Of a DNA stretch of 64,000 nucleotides, positions 1 through 12,400 are shown piece after piece. How positions within the stretch are numbered: the first letter of the stretch is position 1; every line of letters begins with the position of its first letter. Both the position numbers and the translations under genes were made by a program. The notes under the pieces are model-generated. The model made no database searches. It was not told where the DNA came from and saw only the letters and a list, made by a program, of their open reading frames with translations. Source of the stretch: Lomentospora prolificans (taxonomy: Eukaryota > Ascomycota > Sordariomycetes > Microascales > Microascaceae); the NCBI GenBank assembly GCA_029532625.1, contig JARFXM010000010.1:992001-1056000 (forward strand). The letters are read 5' to 3'.

Positions 1-1350
1 GGAGCCAATCCCGCTGGCTATTAATAAACACAATCCATCCATGATCCACGACCCAGACCACTCAAGAGTAACAGGAATTATTGGTCCATCGAGTTTGACC
101 ACCCTAAAACACTTCAAATGTTTTATCCCCCAAGTGCTTCCCCAAAATCGCCCAATCTTGGGTCATCGCCAACCTCCCAGGGATGCAGAGCATTGCAAAC
201 CCTGAGGCTATATCTCCGTCTCACCAATTTGATCGAATACGGCCATCTTTTCTCATGTTGATCCAACTGGAGGTCTCCGACCTCCGCGCAGTCCCGGGCC
301 TCAGCTACCATCCAGACTACTCTTCCTCACCGCCGGTTGCAAAAAGAAACACGGCCCCATCTCGCCTTGAAGTTCTATTAAGAATCTCCCTGTTTGGTTG
401 CGTGTACATACAGCTGATGAAGACATCCCGTCACCTGACAACCAAAAGCCTATATTGCCTAACCGCCCCTCCAACCCCGTTGCAATATTGCACAGGCCAA
501 TGCTGGGATGCTGCACCCACTTCGGAGATCCCCTTCGACACCTACATCCAAGCCGCCCAACCAAGCCACCCCAAGACCAGCTACTTTACTTTGCCCACGA
601 TTGCAGCATTCTGGAGGGGGTTGTTCGCACTACGCAGACATCGAGGGTCGAGATCCAGACGAATACCCTGCTCAGCGCGTGAGGTGCGTTTCTAGTTTCC
701 AGTACCTGTACCCTTCGTTCGACCGGGATTAGGCCATTTGTGAATAGAGGGAAATACTGCATACTTTCACCGCATCTAGAGATGCCGTAAGACTGGCCAT
801 GCTCTGTCACTCTTCGATGCGAACGAAAATCAGTGTCAATGTCGCGACTCACCCCGAAAGCCGGAGATATATAATAATACCGCTCTAGCCAGAGGCCTCC
901 ATCAAACCAATCAGACAAGACGTGAAACCAAATGCGGCCCTATTATGTCAATATTGCAATCACTCGTCGCAGCCCGAAGTAATCAACGTGAATTAAAAAC
1001 AAGTTTGGTCATCATTCAATAAAAGTATTAAAACGAGCTCTAAAGGGACAGCTGTATTTGCAGCTGCTTCGACCCCAGCTCAAGTAATAAAACATAGTAA
1101 AAGTGATAATATATAGGCCAGTTGAATCCAAGTCTGTATGTATGAGTCAATCCCAGAATATGCTTCCCCGTTGCTCGCCATGCAAATGTGAAAAAAAAAA
1201 AAAAAAAAAAAAAAACAGAAAACACAGTTCCTTCTTCCCTGGTACAGATAGTCCTTGTTTCGCCTTCGATATGTTTGGTGGGGATATGAGCGTATTATAC
1301 CCTTCTCCTTCGTACATTTCCCCCTACAGGCTTAGATTTGGTTAGGGATA
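1..1350. other. Gene-free left edge, 3' flank of the large minus-strand gene
   Basis: I see no supportable gene here. Short open frames on both strands (for example 183-695 plus and 586-918 minus) have mixed composition and no recognisable domain. The clearest feature is an uninterrupted run of 25 A at 1191-1215. It lies about 135 bp past the stop codon of the large minus-strand gene and so reads as T25 in that gene's direction. The stretch probably holds that gene's 3' untranslated region and terminator. Confidence 0.6.
1191..1215. repeat. A25 homopolymer
   Basis: Twenty-five consecutive A on the plus strand. There is no target-site duplication or element body beside it, so it is treated as a simple repeat and not as a retroposon tail. 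Confidence 0.9.
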
Positions 1351-4300
1351 TCACATCACGCCGTGGCGCCATCGCTCGACCATATCGGACTGTCCTTGAG
1401 GATTCACTTGATATCCTCCACTCATGCCCATTGGCATGGCCATGGGCGGTGCCATCGGCTGCTGACCCATTTGCATTTGCATTGGCGTCTGGTTCGGCAT
1501 CGGCATCTGCATGTTTATGCCGGGCATCCCCATCTGCATAGGAGTACCCATCTGTAGGGGCGTCTGGCCGTACCAGCCACTGGAAGCCATGCCGCTATAT
1601 TGGCCCGCACCGTAGGGGCTCCTCATCGAAGTAACACCTGCCTGCTGAATTATGCCTCCGTTGTTAAATGCCACGCTAGACCTGTTCCACGAACCCGCAC
1701 CAACATCAAAACTAAGGTTGCTCTGGCTAGGGACACGGCGCGAGCCCGTACCGCCAGTGCCATCGTTGAATTGTCCATTGCGGAAAGCACCCGTGTTGTT
1801 AGTACTAGGAGCCAAAAGCGTCGTCGGCATCTGCGACCTCAGGGCCGCCATCTTCTCTTCCTGTTCACGCTGCAAACGCATATCCTCCTCAAATTTGCGG
1901 CGTTCCACGTCCTGGAGAGACGTGTCCTTCCTGGGGTGGGCCGAAAGAATACCTGCCATGCTAAGACGATGGTTGGCCGGCGCAGCGCCAGGCATTAGCT
2001 GGCTGACGGGGCGAGCCTCAGCAAACCCTATCTCAGCCTCGCGGGCCTCGCGTTCAGCTTGGAGTCGGCGGCGTCGCTGGCCAAGAGTCTCTTCCTCCTC
2101 GCCCCCTTTATTTTCAGGCTCCTTCTGCTTGTCTTCCTCTGGTTCGCCGAACTGGCTCAACAGTTCCGAAGTAAATGCAGTGCTGACAGGCCGAGCAAGA
2201 GGAAGTGGGCGCTCCGCTTCCTCCTTATTCTTGAGACGGCGCATTCTTTCGCCGAGCGTTTCGCCCTCGACCTCTTCCTCCTCTTCGGCGTCAACCCCGG
2301 GGCTCGGCAGAGGACCCATGTTTCCATTCGAAGGCATCTGGGAGAGGCGATTCCCGTTGAAAGTAACGCCAACATTCATCATGAGAGTCTGCCTCTTGGT
2401 CAGAATTGCCGATCGGTGTGGGTCTCCACCCTGTAATCGAGCCTTGCGTTGGCTTAGGGGTTCGTTCTCTTCCAACTCGCGACGCTCCATGAGGCCAAGG
2501 GGGCGATCAAGCTCCGCCGCTGCCGCTGCGAGGTTGTTCGCACCGGTAGCCTTGGCAGCGTAGAGCACACCAAGAGGCACATCCTCGTCGTCCTCCTCGT
2601 TGTAACCATCCACGACGGGGTCTTCCCACGCCAAGTTGACCCTCTTGCCTTTTCGATTTCGGCGCTGAGCCTCGGCAACGGCGTCCATTTCGAGAAGCGT
2701 GGAATGCATGCCATTAGGGTTGGCTGGGAGACGCGTACGGTTCTTCTGCTGCTGTTTGCGGATCTGTAATTCGGCGAGAAGAGTTGTAGGCGGGCCATGG
2801 TACAGTTCGTTATACTCCTCATTCTCATCTGACTTGCCGTCGCTATCCTCGCCATCCTTGGGCTTCTTGTCGGCCTCGTCAAACTCATCGGAGTCGGGGC
2901 TGAGGGTCGCGTAGCCCACAGCACCGGGTGGCAGAGGCATATCGTCAAGGGTACTACCGGCGGGACCACTCGAGCCGTTGAGAGAGGCCGAAGCAGGGCT
3001 GAGGTCACTTGCACGCTTATCCGCGTCAAGAGCGTCAGTGCTCTTCTGGCTGCGAAGGTAGGTATTGCGCTTCTTGGGGTCCGAATCCGTCGAGGTCTTC
3101 GGCATGGCAGACCTTCTCTTCTTCTCAGGGCCATAAACTTCCGAGCCGAGTTTGCCAGCGATGAGATGGTCCGTGAACGCGCTTACAGGTGCATTAGCAG
3201 AGGCGTTGAGGAGATCGTCAAGAGTAGCACTCGCGGAGCCGTCCTTGACTTTGAGCTTTGTTGAGGTCGAGGGGAGGTCAAAGAAAACGCTGGCCCTCAG
3301 TTGCGGTGGCAACTTGCTCAATCGGGATTTACGGGCCTCAACATCGTCAGCAGGCGTAGGCTGCTGCTTTCGGGGTCGCGGGACAGCGGGCTTCACGTCA
3401 TCATCACCCTCAGCAGTGGGTGGCAGGATGTTGGATGTGACAGGAGGCAAGTCAACAGGGGTGGCAGGCAGGTCAGCGGCCATTTCGGTTTCGGTAACCT
3501 GGATTTCAGGGGCTGAAGGTCCAGGGGTCGGCAGGACGGTGGCTGCAAACGGATGCTCGGGCGGGAACATTGGGCCGGGTATGCCACCCATCGACTCGTC
3601 CATCGACAAGGGCGACGAGAATGCTGACCCCGCATGGCCCTCGAGTGGGTCAGGAAGCCATGCGGCAGACTTCCTAGACATCTCGGGCATGGCGTTGAGA
3701 ACTTCAGACTGCCGAATGTTTCTCGACGCAGCCTTGGGTTTTCTCGACAGCTTAGGAGGAAGGTTCAGCATTGCGGGCACACGGGCGGGGTAGTAGAGCA
3801 TCTCTTGGCCGGTATGAGGATCCATGTAGGAGGTCGGTCGAGGCATAGGCTGGCGAGTAGGGGAGCGAGGGCCCCGGGGCGGAGACCTGGGGGATTGCGG
3901 GGGCAGCGCCTGCATCTCGAGAGGCGGCGAATAGAGCTCGGGCTGAAAATGAACCCCGTCAAAGTCGCCAAAGGCATTCTTCAAGTTTAACGAGCTAGTA
4001 TCGGAGCTCGAAGACCTTGGTCGGGGTTCCTCGTAGTGGACAGGGTGGTCTGGATAACGTTGGCTGGGATCAAGACCCAGCTCGGGTCCAGGAAGGCCTA
4101 ATGCACTGCCGCCCAGCATGGCATGGAACGCATCTGTATTTGGGGCGACGGAGTCGTCGATAGGAGTCTTGTCATCGTGAATCGTCTGGCCCCTAATGGT
4201 ATCATCATCCTCCTCCGTCACGTTCGCACGATCGGCCTCATCGAGGGCGGCTTGGGTCAATGAAATGGGTTCAGCCTCGACAATTTCGGCGAGCGAGAGC

Positions 4301-6414
4301 TTGCCGGTGCGCACGCTCCTGACAGATCCCTTGCCTGGCCCCGCGCGGGATAGAGAAGGTTCAAACTCTGCCCTGATATGGTCATTGTGTTGTTGCATGG
4401 CTGCGTTCAAGGAACCCGATCGGTTCCGGTACCGTAGGGGTTGGTTGATGGATGAATTCGAGCGGCTCCGATAAGGCGGCTGTCTCGGGATGCCGTTGAG
4501 CGAAGCGATCGAGGCTGAGGCCGAAAGATGCCTGAGAAGGGGAGGACGGCGGAGGTGGAACAGGGAGTTCTCCTCTTCTTCTGCTTCTTCTTCAACTACT
4601 GGTGGGCCAACACGGGCGCGGGCGGCGGCAGGCCGTTGGCTGTCGCTGCGTTTTAATTCGGCATGAAGGTCTCGGATCGCGTCTTCAATAGAACTAGTTG
4701 AGGTCGATAGTCGTTCGGCGGTAGCCTCTAGCTGGGCAATATTGCCTAGGTAGGCTCCTGTCTTTGGGTTGATGTCGGGAGTAGGGTGCTGTATTCTGAG
4801 AGACAGGTTGTCCGAGGCGGTCCGAATCAGGGGTCGAGGATCACCCGTCTCCTGATTGTACTGTTGTTGGGAGATTGAAGATAGAGCGGGAGATGATGAC
4901 GACGCAGGCACTCGTGAGGCAGAGGGCGAGGTAATAATTTCGTTAAGAGGAAAGGCAGCGTCGATGGGGGGGATATTTTTAGAATTAGGGCTCGTGTTGG
5001 TGATATTTCCACCTTGAGAGGAGCTGGGCGAAATTCCACGACGATGGGAGGATACGAGATTGTTTCTATCGTGTCCATCCTCAGGGGTATAGTGGTTGTG
5101 CAAACCTGGCTTGGAATTTTCGGGCCTAGTGGGGTCTCGAGCGCCAGGGGTTGCAGTAGCGGCGTCGGCGATGTCCTCGCAGGCGGCCGAGTTTGCACGG
5201 CGTGGGCTATTGGACGAGCTGGCATTATTGGCAGCATCGTTAATGCCAGCACCGCCTGTAGTCGTACTAATCCGGGTCGTCGTGGATGCAAGCTGGGCTT
5301 CTAATAACGGTAGCGTTGGGCTTGGGTGGTATCCCAGTTGGTCCCAGTTCATGTGTTGATCTGACTCTGAATGTGCTGACTGGTGCTTCCGGTTCTGGAC
5401 GTGCGGTTCGCATGTGCAAGCAGCTGACTGCTGCGCGTGGCATTTGGCATCGCCTGCTGGCCCACCGCAGATCTTAGCAGCGCAGGAGCGGCCGTGACCA
5501 TTTTTCAGCCTGGATTCCGAGGCGCTCCCCGTGTCCGCGTGTACCCCGACATCGTGCTGGCTATTGTCAAAATTGCTGTCGATCGAATTTCCCACCATAA
5601 CTGCGTCATTTTCCTCGTCGCTGTTACTATTGTCGCTGCTTTTGGAGGGATCAGAGGTATTATTTCTGTGGGTGGGAGACGACGGTCTCATGGATGCAAA
5701 AAAATGCGCATCGTTGTTAATAATCAGAGAATTATTGCTATTATTGACTGAGCCGGCGCCTGCGTCTGTCGTGGAATCTAAACCCGGCACCGATGCAGCA
5801 GGATTTTGCGACCGCGCAGCATGGGAATCGAGCGGGTTTAGTGGTTCGAATGTAGTGGGATTCAGTGGAGCTAGGCCCGAGCTAGCCATCGGGGACAACA
5901 TCGTGCCCTGCTGTGGCTGCATCGGTGATGTCACCTTATTGTCGCGCCGCGACCGTGCCAGGGAAGTTGCGTCGTATGGCATCGGGGAACCACTTAGAAT
6001 CACTAACTTTCGGATCGCGGCTTCATGGTCCTCGGCACCCAAATCGCTGTCGCCCATCGACAGGGGAGTGAAGGCTTGTCCAAATGACTGGCTCAGGACC
6101 ACCGCCGAATCCGAAGTGCCAGATGCTAACGATGCCGACCGCGTCGACGATAAGGCAGCTGAAGATGATGAGCAGGAAAAGTAATCCTTTGTTCCGTCGT
6201 GGCTGCAATCGTGGTCCCCGTTCGCAATCGTAAATGTTTCTGTCGCAGTCGTGCTAGCTCCCGGTATTGATAAATAGCCGTTCTCTCGTTGAGATCCGTC
6301 GAGGGTCATTTTTCCGCTGACGTCGCTCTCATCGCTGTCTCGATGCAAAGAGGTCGCCACGGCGAATATCTTTTGTAGTGGCGGATCGATCTCCGTCAAT
6401 CTCCCCTCGTCCAT
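1351..6414 (-). CDS. Large serine-rich low-complexity protein, function unknown
   Basis: This is a single open frame of 1687 residues starting at the ATG at 6412-6414. I do not recognise a named family. The protein looks largely disordered. Residues 1-400 are rich in Ser, Asn, Thr and Asp. A short helix-prone stretch follows near residues 560-600 (TAERLSTSTSSIEDAIRDLH). The middle is rich in Pro and Ser, including a PPQSPRSPPRGPRSPTR tract. The last 500 residues are highly charged. A short basic motif recurs three times there: EPLSQRKARLQ near 1320, ETLGERMRRLK near 1390 and ETLGQRRRRLQ near 1442. The final 80 residues are Met/Gln/Pro-rich (MQMGMPGINMQMPMP) and end in WRHGVM. It may be a conserved fungal scaffold or regulatory protein, but that is inference. 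The open frame strongly supports a gene. The N-terminal 400 residues are the least certain part, since an upstream intron or a later start cannot be excluded. Confidence 0.8.
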   Translation of the reverse strand: MDEGRLTEIDPPLQKIFAVATSLHRDSDESDVSGKMTLDGSQRENGYLSIPGASTTATETFTIANGDHDCSHDGTKDYFSCSSSSAALSSTRSASLASGTSDSAVVLSQSFGQAFTPLSMGDSDLGAEDHEAAIRKLVILSGSPMPYDATSLARSRRDNKVTSPMQPQQGTMLSPMASSGLAPLNPTTFEPLNPLDSHAARSQNPAASVPGLDSTTDAGAGSVNNSNNSLIINNDAHFFASMRPSSPTHRNNTSDPSKSSDNSNSDEENDAVMVGNSIDSNFDNSQHDVGVHADTGSASESRLKNGHGRSCAAKICGGPAGDAKCHAQQSAACTCEPHVQNRKHQSAHSESDQHMNWDQLGYHPSPTLPLLEAQLASTTTRISTTTGGAGINDAANNASSSNSPRRANSAACEDIADAATATPGARDPTRPENSKPGLHNHYTPEDGHDRNNLVSSHRRGISPSSSQGGNITNTSPNSKNIPPIDAAFPLNEIITSPSASRVPASSSSPALSSISQQQYNQETGDPRPLIRTASDNLSLRIQHPTPDINPKTGAYLGNIAQLEATAERLSTSTSSIEDAIRDLHAELKRSDSQRPAAARARVGPPVVEEEAEEEENSLFHLRRPPLLRHLSASASIASLNGIPRQPPYRSRSNSSINQPLRYRNRSGSLNAAMQQHNDHIRAEFEPSLSRAGPGKGSVRSVRTGKLSLAEIVEAEPISLTQAALDEADRANVTEEDDDTIRGQTIHDDKTPIDDSVAPNTDAFHAMLGGSALGLPGPELGLDPSQRYPDHPVHYEEPRPRSSSSDTSSLNLKNAFGDFDGVHFQPELYSPPLEMQALPPQSPRSPPRGPRSPTRQPMPRPTSYMDPHTGQEMLYYPARVPAMLNLPPKLSRKPKAASRNIRQSEVLNAMPEMSRKSAAWLPDPLEGHAGSAFSSPLSMDESMGGIPGPMFPPEHPFAATVLPTPGPSAPEIQVTETEMAADLPATPVDLPPVTSNILPPTAEGDDDVKPAVPRPRKQQPTPADDVEARKSRLSKLPPQLRASVFFDLPSTSTKLKVKDGSASATLDDLLNASANAPVSAFTDHLIAGKLGSEVYGPEKKRRSAMPKTSTDSDPKKRNTYLRSQKSTDALDADKRASDLSPASASLNGSSGPAGSTLDDMPLPPGAVGYATLSPDSDEFDEADKKPKDGEDSDGKSDENEEYNELYHGPPTTLLAELQIRKQQQKNRTRLPANPNGMHSTLLEMDAVAEAQRRNRKGKRVNLAWEDPVVDGYNEEDDEDVPLGVLYAAKATGANNLAAAAAELDRPLGLMERRELEENEPLSQRKARLQGGDPHRSAILTKRQTLMMNVGVTFNGNRLSQMPSNGNMGPLPSPGVDAEEEEEVEGETLGERMRRLKNKEEAERPLPLARPVSTAFTSELLSQFGEPEEDKQKEPENKGGEEEETLGQRRRRLQAEREAREAEIGFAEARPVSQLMPGAAPANHRLSMAGILSAHPRKDTSLQDVERRKFEEDMRLQREQEEKMAALRSQMPTTLLAPSTNNTGAFRNGQFNDGTGGTGSRRVPSQSNLSFDVGAGSWNRSSVAFNNGGIIQQAGVTSMRSPYGAGQYSGMASSGWYGQTPLQMGTPMQMGMPGINMQMPMPNQTPMQMQMGQQPMAPPMAMPMGMSGGYQVNPQGQSDMVERWRHGVM

Positions 6415-9400
6415 GTCGTCTGTTATTTCGTCCCTATTTACGTCTTTGGTTAGGGCCGCTAGGCCAGCGATCTCATGTATAGAAGTTGCTGTTTGGAGCG
6501 AAGTCTTTTTGTGGGAACTGCGTTATGTTTGTGTTTTTCCCTTCTCGTTGTCCCTGTGCCGTCGATATGCTCAGCCTCCTGGGCAATGGGCCCTTTGGGG
6601 GTGGATCATGTGTAGGATAAAGGGAAGCAGGATAGAACGGAATAAATAGGACCATGAGAATGTCTGTCGTTATGGCACGGATGCGAGTTATTGTTGTATG
6701 CCAAAGATAAGAACACCCGTGCTCCGCAACGCATCCAAGCTTTGGATGAAAACACACGTCGAAAGGAAGAAGTCTCAAAAGAACGAGAGTAAAAGAAACC
6801 CCGGGTCGACTCCGATTTGACTCCAGTAGCTCCCGATCAGACTGGGCTCCTGATGCTGTCGTCGTTCCCCTGCCTAGGCGCTACTTTTCTTCAAACGTCT
6901 TTACCTCGCGGAATGTGTGTGTGCGTCTGTGTGAACATGTGCCGGACCGGAGGGGGAAGGGCGGTGCAGGGAACATGTACGACTCATCGCCGTTGGCAAG
7001 GGGTGGAAAAGGTGGGAGGGTGGGCAGGAAATATACGTCTACACCGGGAGATATGGGTTGCCGCCTCCACAGAACGTAGACGAACACTTCTGGAGCCTAT
7101 CGAGCGGTGGCAAGTTTAGCGGACGATGAAGAGTAGCGAGAAAGGTCAGAACCTGGGAAGGGGGGGGTGTGTTTGTAAAGCAGGAGAGCGAGACAGATGA
7201 ACAAAAAAAAAAAAAAAAAAGTGTGTGTCCGGGTTGTAAGCTGTACAGGTTCAGTCGGGGCGAAGATGAAGCGCGCGAAACTAGCTCTTGAAAGGAAAAC
7301 AACGAATCGACTTGTCAAAACGGGTGCGTACAGCAAGATTTCGTGTCGTAAAGTGTCGTACAAGACAGGGCATGTGGTTCTGGGGATTGCAATCTTGAGT
7401 CCGTCGGGAGTCTAGATAACAAGACAGGTTGTCTCATACGACAAGAGAAAAGAGCCGGAAAAATGTGAGGCGGTAGACAAGTCAAGGCCGTCAATTCTAG
7501 TCGGAACTTGGGCACAAGGAACCGGCTATGTTTCTCGTTTTAACAAAAATATTCCTAAGGTGAGAGAGCTTTTGAGGTGGTGTCTCGATCTAAGATTGTC
7601 CGGCAAACAACTAGGAGATATTTCGGAGACGCCAAGATTGCCAGAGCAGGAGAGCTTGCTAGGTGCAAGCGCGGTGATGTAGGGATGTTAGATGGCTACT
7701 TTTTCTTGGTTTACTTCGTAGTATCGGCAACTTAGTGAAGGCCCCATCCACTATTTCCAAGGGCCACCGGCGGCTGGTTGGTGAAAATCACCTTGTCGAG
7801 GCCACTTTAATCTGAGCTCCGGTGAAATAGTCCGGGGGTGTGTGCGAATGTCTAGGCGGGTTGTTTGGCGGGTCCCGGGAAGAGGCACATACGGGGTCCG
7901 AGTTCAATAGTTGGTTTGGTTCTTACTCGGGGTGAAATGGGGAAGAGGACTCGGGTGGGGGGAGTGGACGATGTTGCCTTCTCATATGAGCCCGGAAAAA
8001 GCCCGGTCATAGAAAGAATACCTTGGTAGTTAACCCTCCAGACCCGAAGGGGAGAGAGGTTCTCAGATACGGAACCCAGAGGAGGACGGAACGAGGTGCA
8101 GATTTGGTTCTTTTCCACTGTCTTGCTATGAACGCGGAAAGAAACGTGGGCGGCCAGGGACTACGATGTAATCTATCAGATATACCGAAGCGTCGTGGCG
8201 GAAGAGTGAGGGTTGCGACGGGACTTTCGAAAGTGCGGTGTAAAGCAGTATTGTACATGATATCCCTGGCGAGATTTTGGGCACATTGAGTCGGGAACCC
8301 CCGTTGATATCGCGGAAAAGGAAGAACGACGAACCACTTGGCGGTAGAGAGGAGCATAGCAGAAGTATCTTTTGACAACGGCCAGCCAGGGGACGCGAGA
8401 TCAAATTTTTAACGCAGACTTTCTGCCCGCCCGCTGGCCAGGTTCGCAGATTTCGAAGTAGGTGACGGGGAGTGAATTGAATTGTGCATCAAATACTGTT
8501 TTGGGGGGCGTGTGCCAGGGATGCATGTACTAGGATTGGCTTGGACGATGACCACGTCTTTCCACCAGCTCTTGCTGCTGTTCCTGGCACAATTCCAGGC
8601 GCGATAAGATCAGGCCAAGGACGATGTCACTCCGTACCCGCATCTCCACTTGTATAAAGGCGGCGACCAACAATCCTGCCCTTGCCTATCCAAGGGCGAA
8701 TACATCCCGGAAACGATATGCGCCTGCCGAACTCTGTACCCTCGGGTAGTCGACGGCAATAGCTTCGACCTCGAACTTACAACTGCTCGCCATGACCTTA
8801 CCTATCTCCACTTGGCAGATCCTGCAACTCCGAGTCTGACGACGGGTTTTCTCGACAAGCAAGGCATTGACAATGATTCGCCTATGTCGACTTGGTACAG
8901 ATGCCAGCAATGCCAACACAGGGAACAACGCGTGCCGGGGCTAATTCGCGGGTGCAAAATGTTTTGAGACGGCATTTGCTTTAGACTGTCCCTACCCCGG
9001 GACTAGATATTTGTGACATGCCGTTTCGTACCCGTACTCTCTTTCCCATCACCAGGCCAGGCCCAAGTACCACCGTAGCCGCGTAGCAACAAGTAGAAGC
9101 GCACATGCCCAGAATTGTTTAGAGTAATTCAATGAGGGTCTCGGCCGCGCTTTCCCCCAGATCCGGGTAAACAAACACCCATGTCTAAGAGGGAAGGTGC
9201 TCATCGAGACACTCAATTTTTTGTCTCCTATGATGCAGGAACAAAAGACCTCTCAACATTGCTCGGCTTGCTTCTCCGAGGCCCTGCTTCCTCTTGTTCT
9301 GTTAGCGCTGGCAAGAGAAACATTCGGAGCTAAGCATGTGAAACCAATGTCCACCAGGTAAGATGAAAAGGATGGAGAATCCGCCTTGCTTTTGGAAGGG

Positions 9401-12400
9401 AGGGTCTTTCTTCACTCCCAGCGGCGCAGATGCTAATTTCTGTTACTGTTTTCTTTTCCGCCTTTTTTTTTCTCCCTCGCTACATTTCCTCTGCTCATTC
9501 CTGCGCTGTGCATGCCACTTCTGAATGGTGCATATCGCCAAGGGGTATGCCACACATTGATCTATATTTCCGACCCCCGTTCGACCCTCGATCCTGTTCC
9601 CATGGGTCGAAATGCACATAATAACTGTTTTCGCCGGGATGAACGGTGCCCGAGTAAGCAGCCAATTAAGCCCATCGTTCGCCAGACCAAGAATATTCAA
9701 TGGAATCCTCTGGAGTCGAATATTATTAAAATGAAAAGGGAGGGTAACACGCATTGAACCTGAATTTCCAGCGGAGTCGGGTATCCACGACATCAGATGG
9801 AGAACCAGGGGCTGACAGGGTCTAAGGGGGCTGGCCCCAGCTCCACCCACCATCAATTTCTCGACTGTTTCCCGCATGGATGGTGGTGACGATATTAGAC
9901 GCCTCTGATTGCGGCCAGGATGGGGGCGCAGGTTCGTTAATGAGCGCGAAAACGAAAAGAAGAGAAGTCTGGTAGACCTCAATGTACTTGAACCCGGGTT
10001 CTGGACAGTGGAAGCCCTCTTGTTCGGGGCCTTTTGGTAGCATCTTTCATTTGCTGGCCCATGGTTCGACGCAGCGCCGAAAGACGCCAGTTGACCGAGA
10101 CGGAGACGGAGCCCGTCGAGCCGCAAATATTATATTATTCCAGGGCTTCCAGATGCCCCCGCGAACCTAGATCGACCATTGCCTCCCGCCGAACAAGGCA
10201 GAGTGGTGATGCTGTTCCAGTGGTTTCCCAGACCGGTTTCTACACTACGCCACAGCCCTCAGCCCAATTCTCACCTGGATCATGGTGTTATTTTATGATG
10301 TCCGGTTCCACGCTCAACAGAGAAAAGAGCCATTTCTTTTCTCTCTTCCAGTGGAGCAAGGCGCCGGTATCTGCGTTACAATTGCTCGTGTATCGTTTCC
10401 GCGGGTGAAATACAACCCAAAATCTCTCTTGATACACTAGCCTCCTGCACCTAAGGTTACAACTACTGCAGGACTGCTATCAGGCAAGCGGCGGATCCAA
10501 TTATGTTCATTGCAGTGTGCCTGATGGAGCGTGGGTATTCTGATCTCTTCTCACTGCCCGTGAAGAGAAGGAGAAGAAAATCGTCGGAAGCCATAGCACC
10601 TAGCGCTTTCGGGAGCCTTGCTGCTCACGTAGGACCCTGATCAACGTTCTCTGACGGGCGATCCAGTAGCTCTCCTGCCCACGCGACCACCTTCCGGTCC
10701 ATCATGTAGGGCAGAGGAGAGTCCCCTGTAGCTCTCACCTCTTAAGCTCTTTAGCTCGATGGATCTGTGCTCCATTCAAAATGATCCCATCCAGGAACTC
10801 AAATCAGCAATGGTAACCCGCCCGTTGCCTGCGCCGGTTTGACTGGTTCTGAGCTTCTTGGGACGACTTCACCAATAATCGTTATAAATCATTTCAAGGA
10901 GTATTCTCTACCCACCACAGTACAACATGAACAGGATCTATCTCGGCAACATTCTACTTGGTAGTTATTTCTCCCTGGGCCGCATCGAAAATGCATGCAA
11001 CGCAGTCTTATCAGCTTCTCCGCCATCCTACGCTTCCTTAGCCCGATCCTCAAGCACGGCTTCGAGCCACGCCCACACGCCCACATCTTGCAACCAACCA
11101 ATTCCCATCCACATGGAACACTTGAGTCGGATCGCCAGTCACCTCGACTGGCGCCCCCCAATTCAGCCTGAATGTTCAAAAAAGATCAGTCTTACCAATC
11201 TGCGTGTTGCCATTGTGCATGCTCATCAATACCGCACAGCAACCCCTTAGTTTTAATCTATTCTTAAGCGAGAAACCCCCCCTTTTTTTTGTCCCGTCCC
11301 TTGGGCCAGTCGCGCCAACGGATAGGCTTTTTTTACCTTCTTGGCGCTCGTCGACGTCTTCTCTTACACACAGGTGTGTGGTGTTGGGTCATCCTGAACA
11401 CACCAGATCGTAATCAGTTTACCGGCCCGCCTTTCTCTTTCAATCCCGGAACTCGAACCACCCCCCTTCCCGCCCGGGGGAATGTCACTTCGTGGGTTAC
11501 TACCGGTTCCGCTCGTCTCGTGGCCTTGAAGTGATGGCTCTTGTCTTTTTTTTTTCCGGTCGAACCCCTTGCAGATAATGCTACGGCGCGCTTTCAGGGG
11601 TTAAAGGGCGTCTTGGATGGTATTAAGCGGATATGAAACTCTATTTCTCCATCACGAGGTCTCTTTCTCTAGATGACTAGATGGAAGGGCCTCGTCTGAC
11701 TGCTTCCACTAATACATGATCGCTTTCCGTCTTGTACTACGTGCGATGTCCTGTCTTCCGCACCAAAGTAGCAAAAGTAACCCTCTCGATGGAGGGCTTA
11801 GATAGACACCTGCGGGAAGAGCGGTGGGCGGACAATCAGGTCAAGATTACAACCCACTCGCTACTCCACAAAAGCGGCGCAGACAACGGAATCAACGGCT
11901 GCCTATGAGATGAGGCCCTAGTGGCCGAGCGAATGCGGATTCGAGAGGGGGGCAAGCAATATATTTTGCTGTGCTCATCGTTCCTGATCCTTTATGCCCC
12001 ATCCGGCTCTTGGCCTTGCTCGAAGTGGACAACAAGCCCTTGAGTCATGGCAAGAGGCAGCGAGGATGGCGCCGGCCTCAGATTCTAGGCCCCAATTCCT
12101 TCCAAAGATGAGCGAGAAGGATCTGGATGACTCTACCTGAGTTGAGTGCAAGGAAGGGAGAAGAGCCAGCTTCTCTGGTCCGGAGCAGCCACTGTACCCA
12201 ATTGCCGAACCTCAACTTCAGGGTCCACACTCACTCGCGCCCGCCTTTAACCAACCCCGGCCTCGTGAATCTCCCCAGAACGTTCCCTCTTCGGTCGCCG
12301 GGCTGACCGCGCGATGCAGGCTGCCGCGCCTCGTTCCTGGACCTGTCAAGCCACGATATGCGCGGCGATTAGAACCGCCCTTGTCAGATGTCACAAGGCG

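Noticed and set aside
1191..1215. Poly-A tract as a retroposon tail
   Set aside because: No element body or target-site duplication beside it; similar A or T runs recur as simple repeats at 7203, 30668 and 59584.
5531..6184. 217-residue plus-strand frame
   Set aside because: Antisense to the N-terminal part of the large serine-rich protein; no supporting features.
9443..10126. 227-residue minus-strand frame in the gene desert
   Set aside because: Mixed composition, no domain, ends in a Lys/Arg run from a purine-rich tract; no homology recognised.
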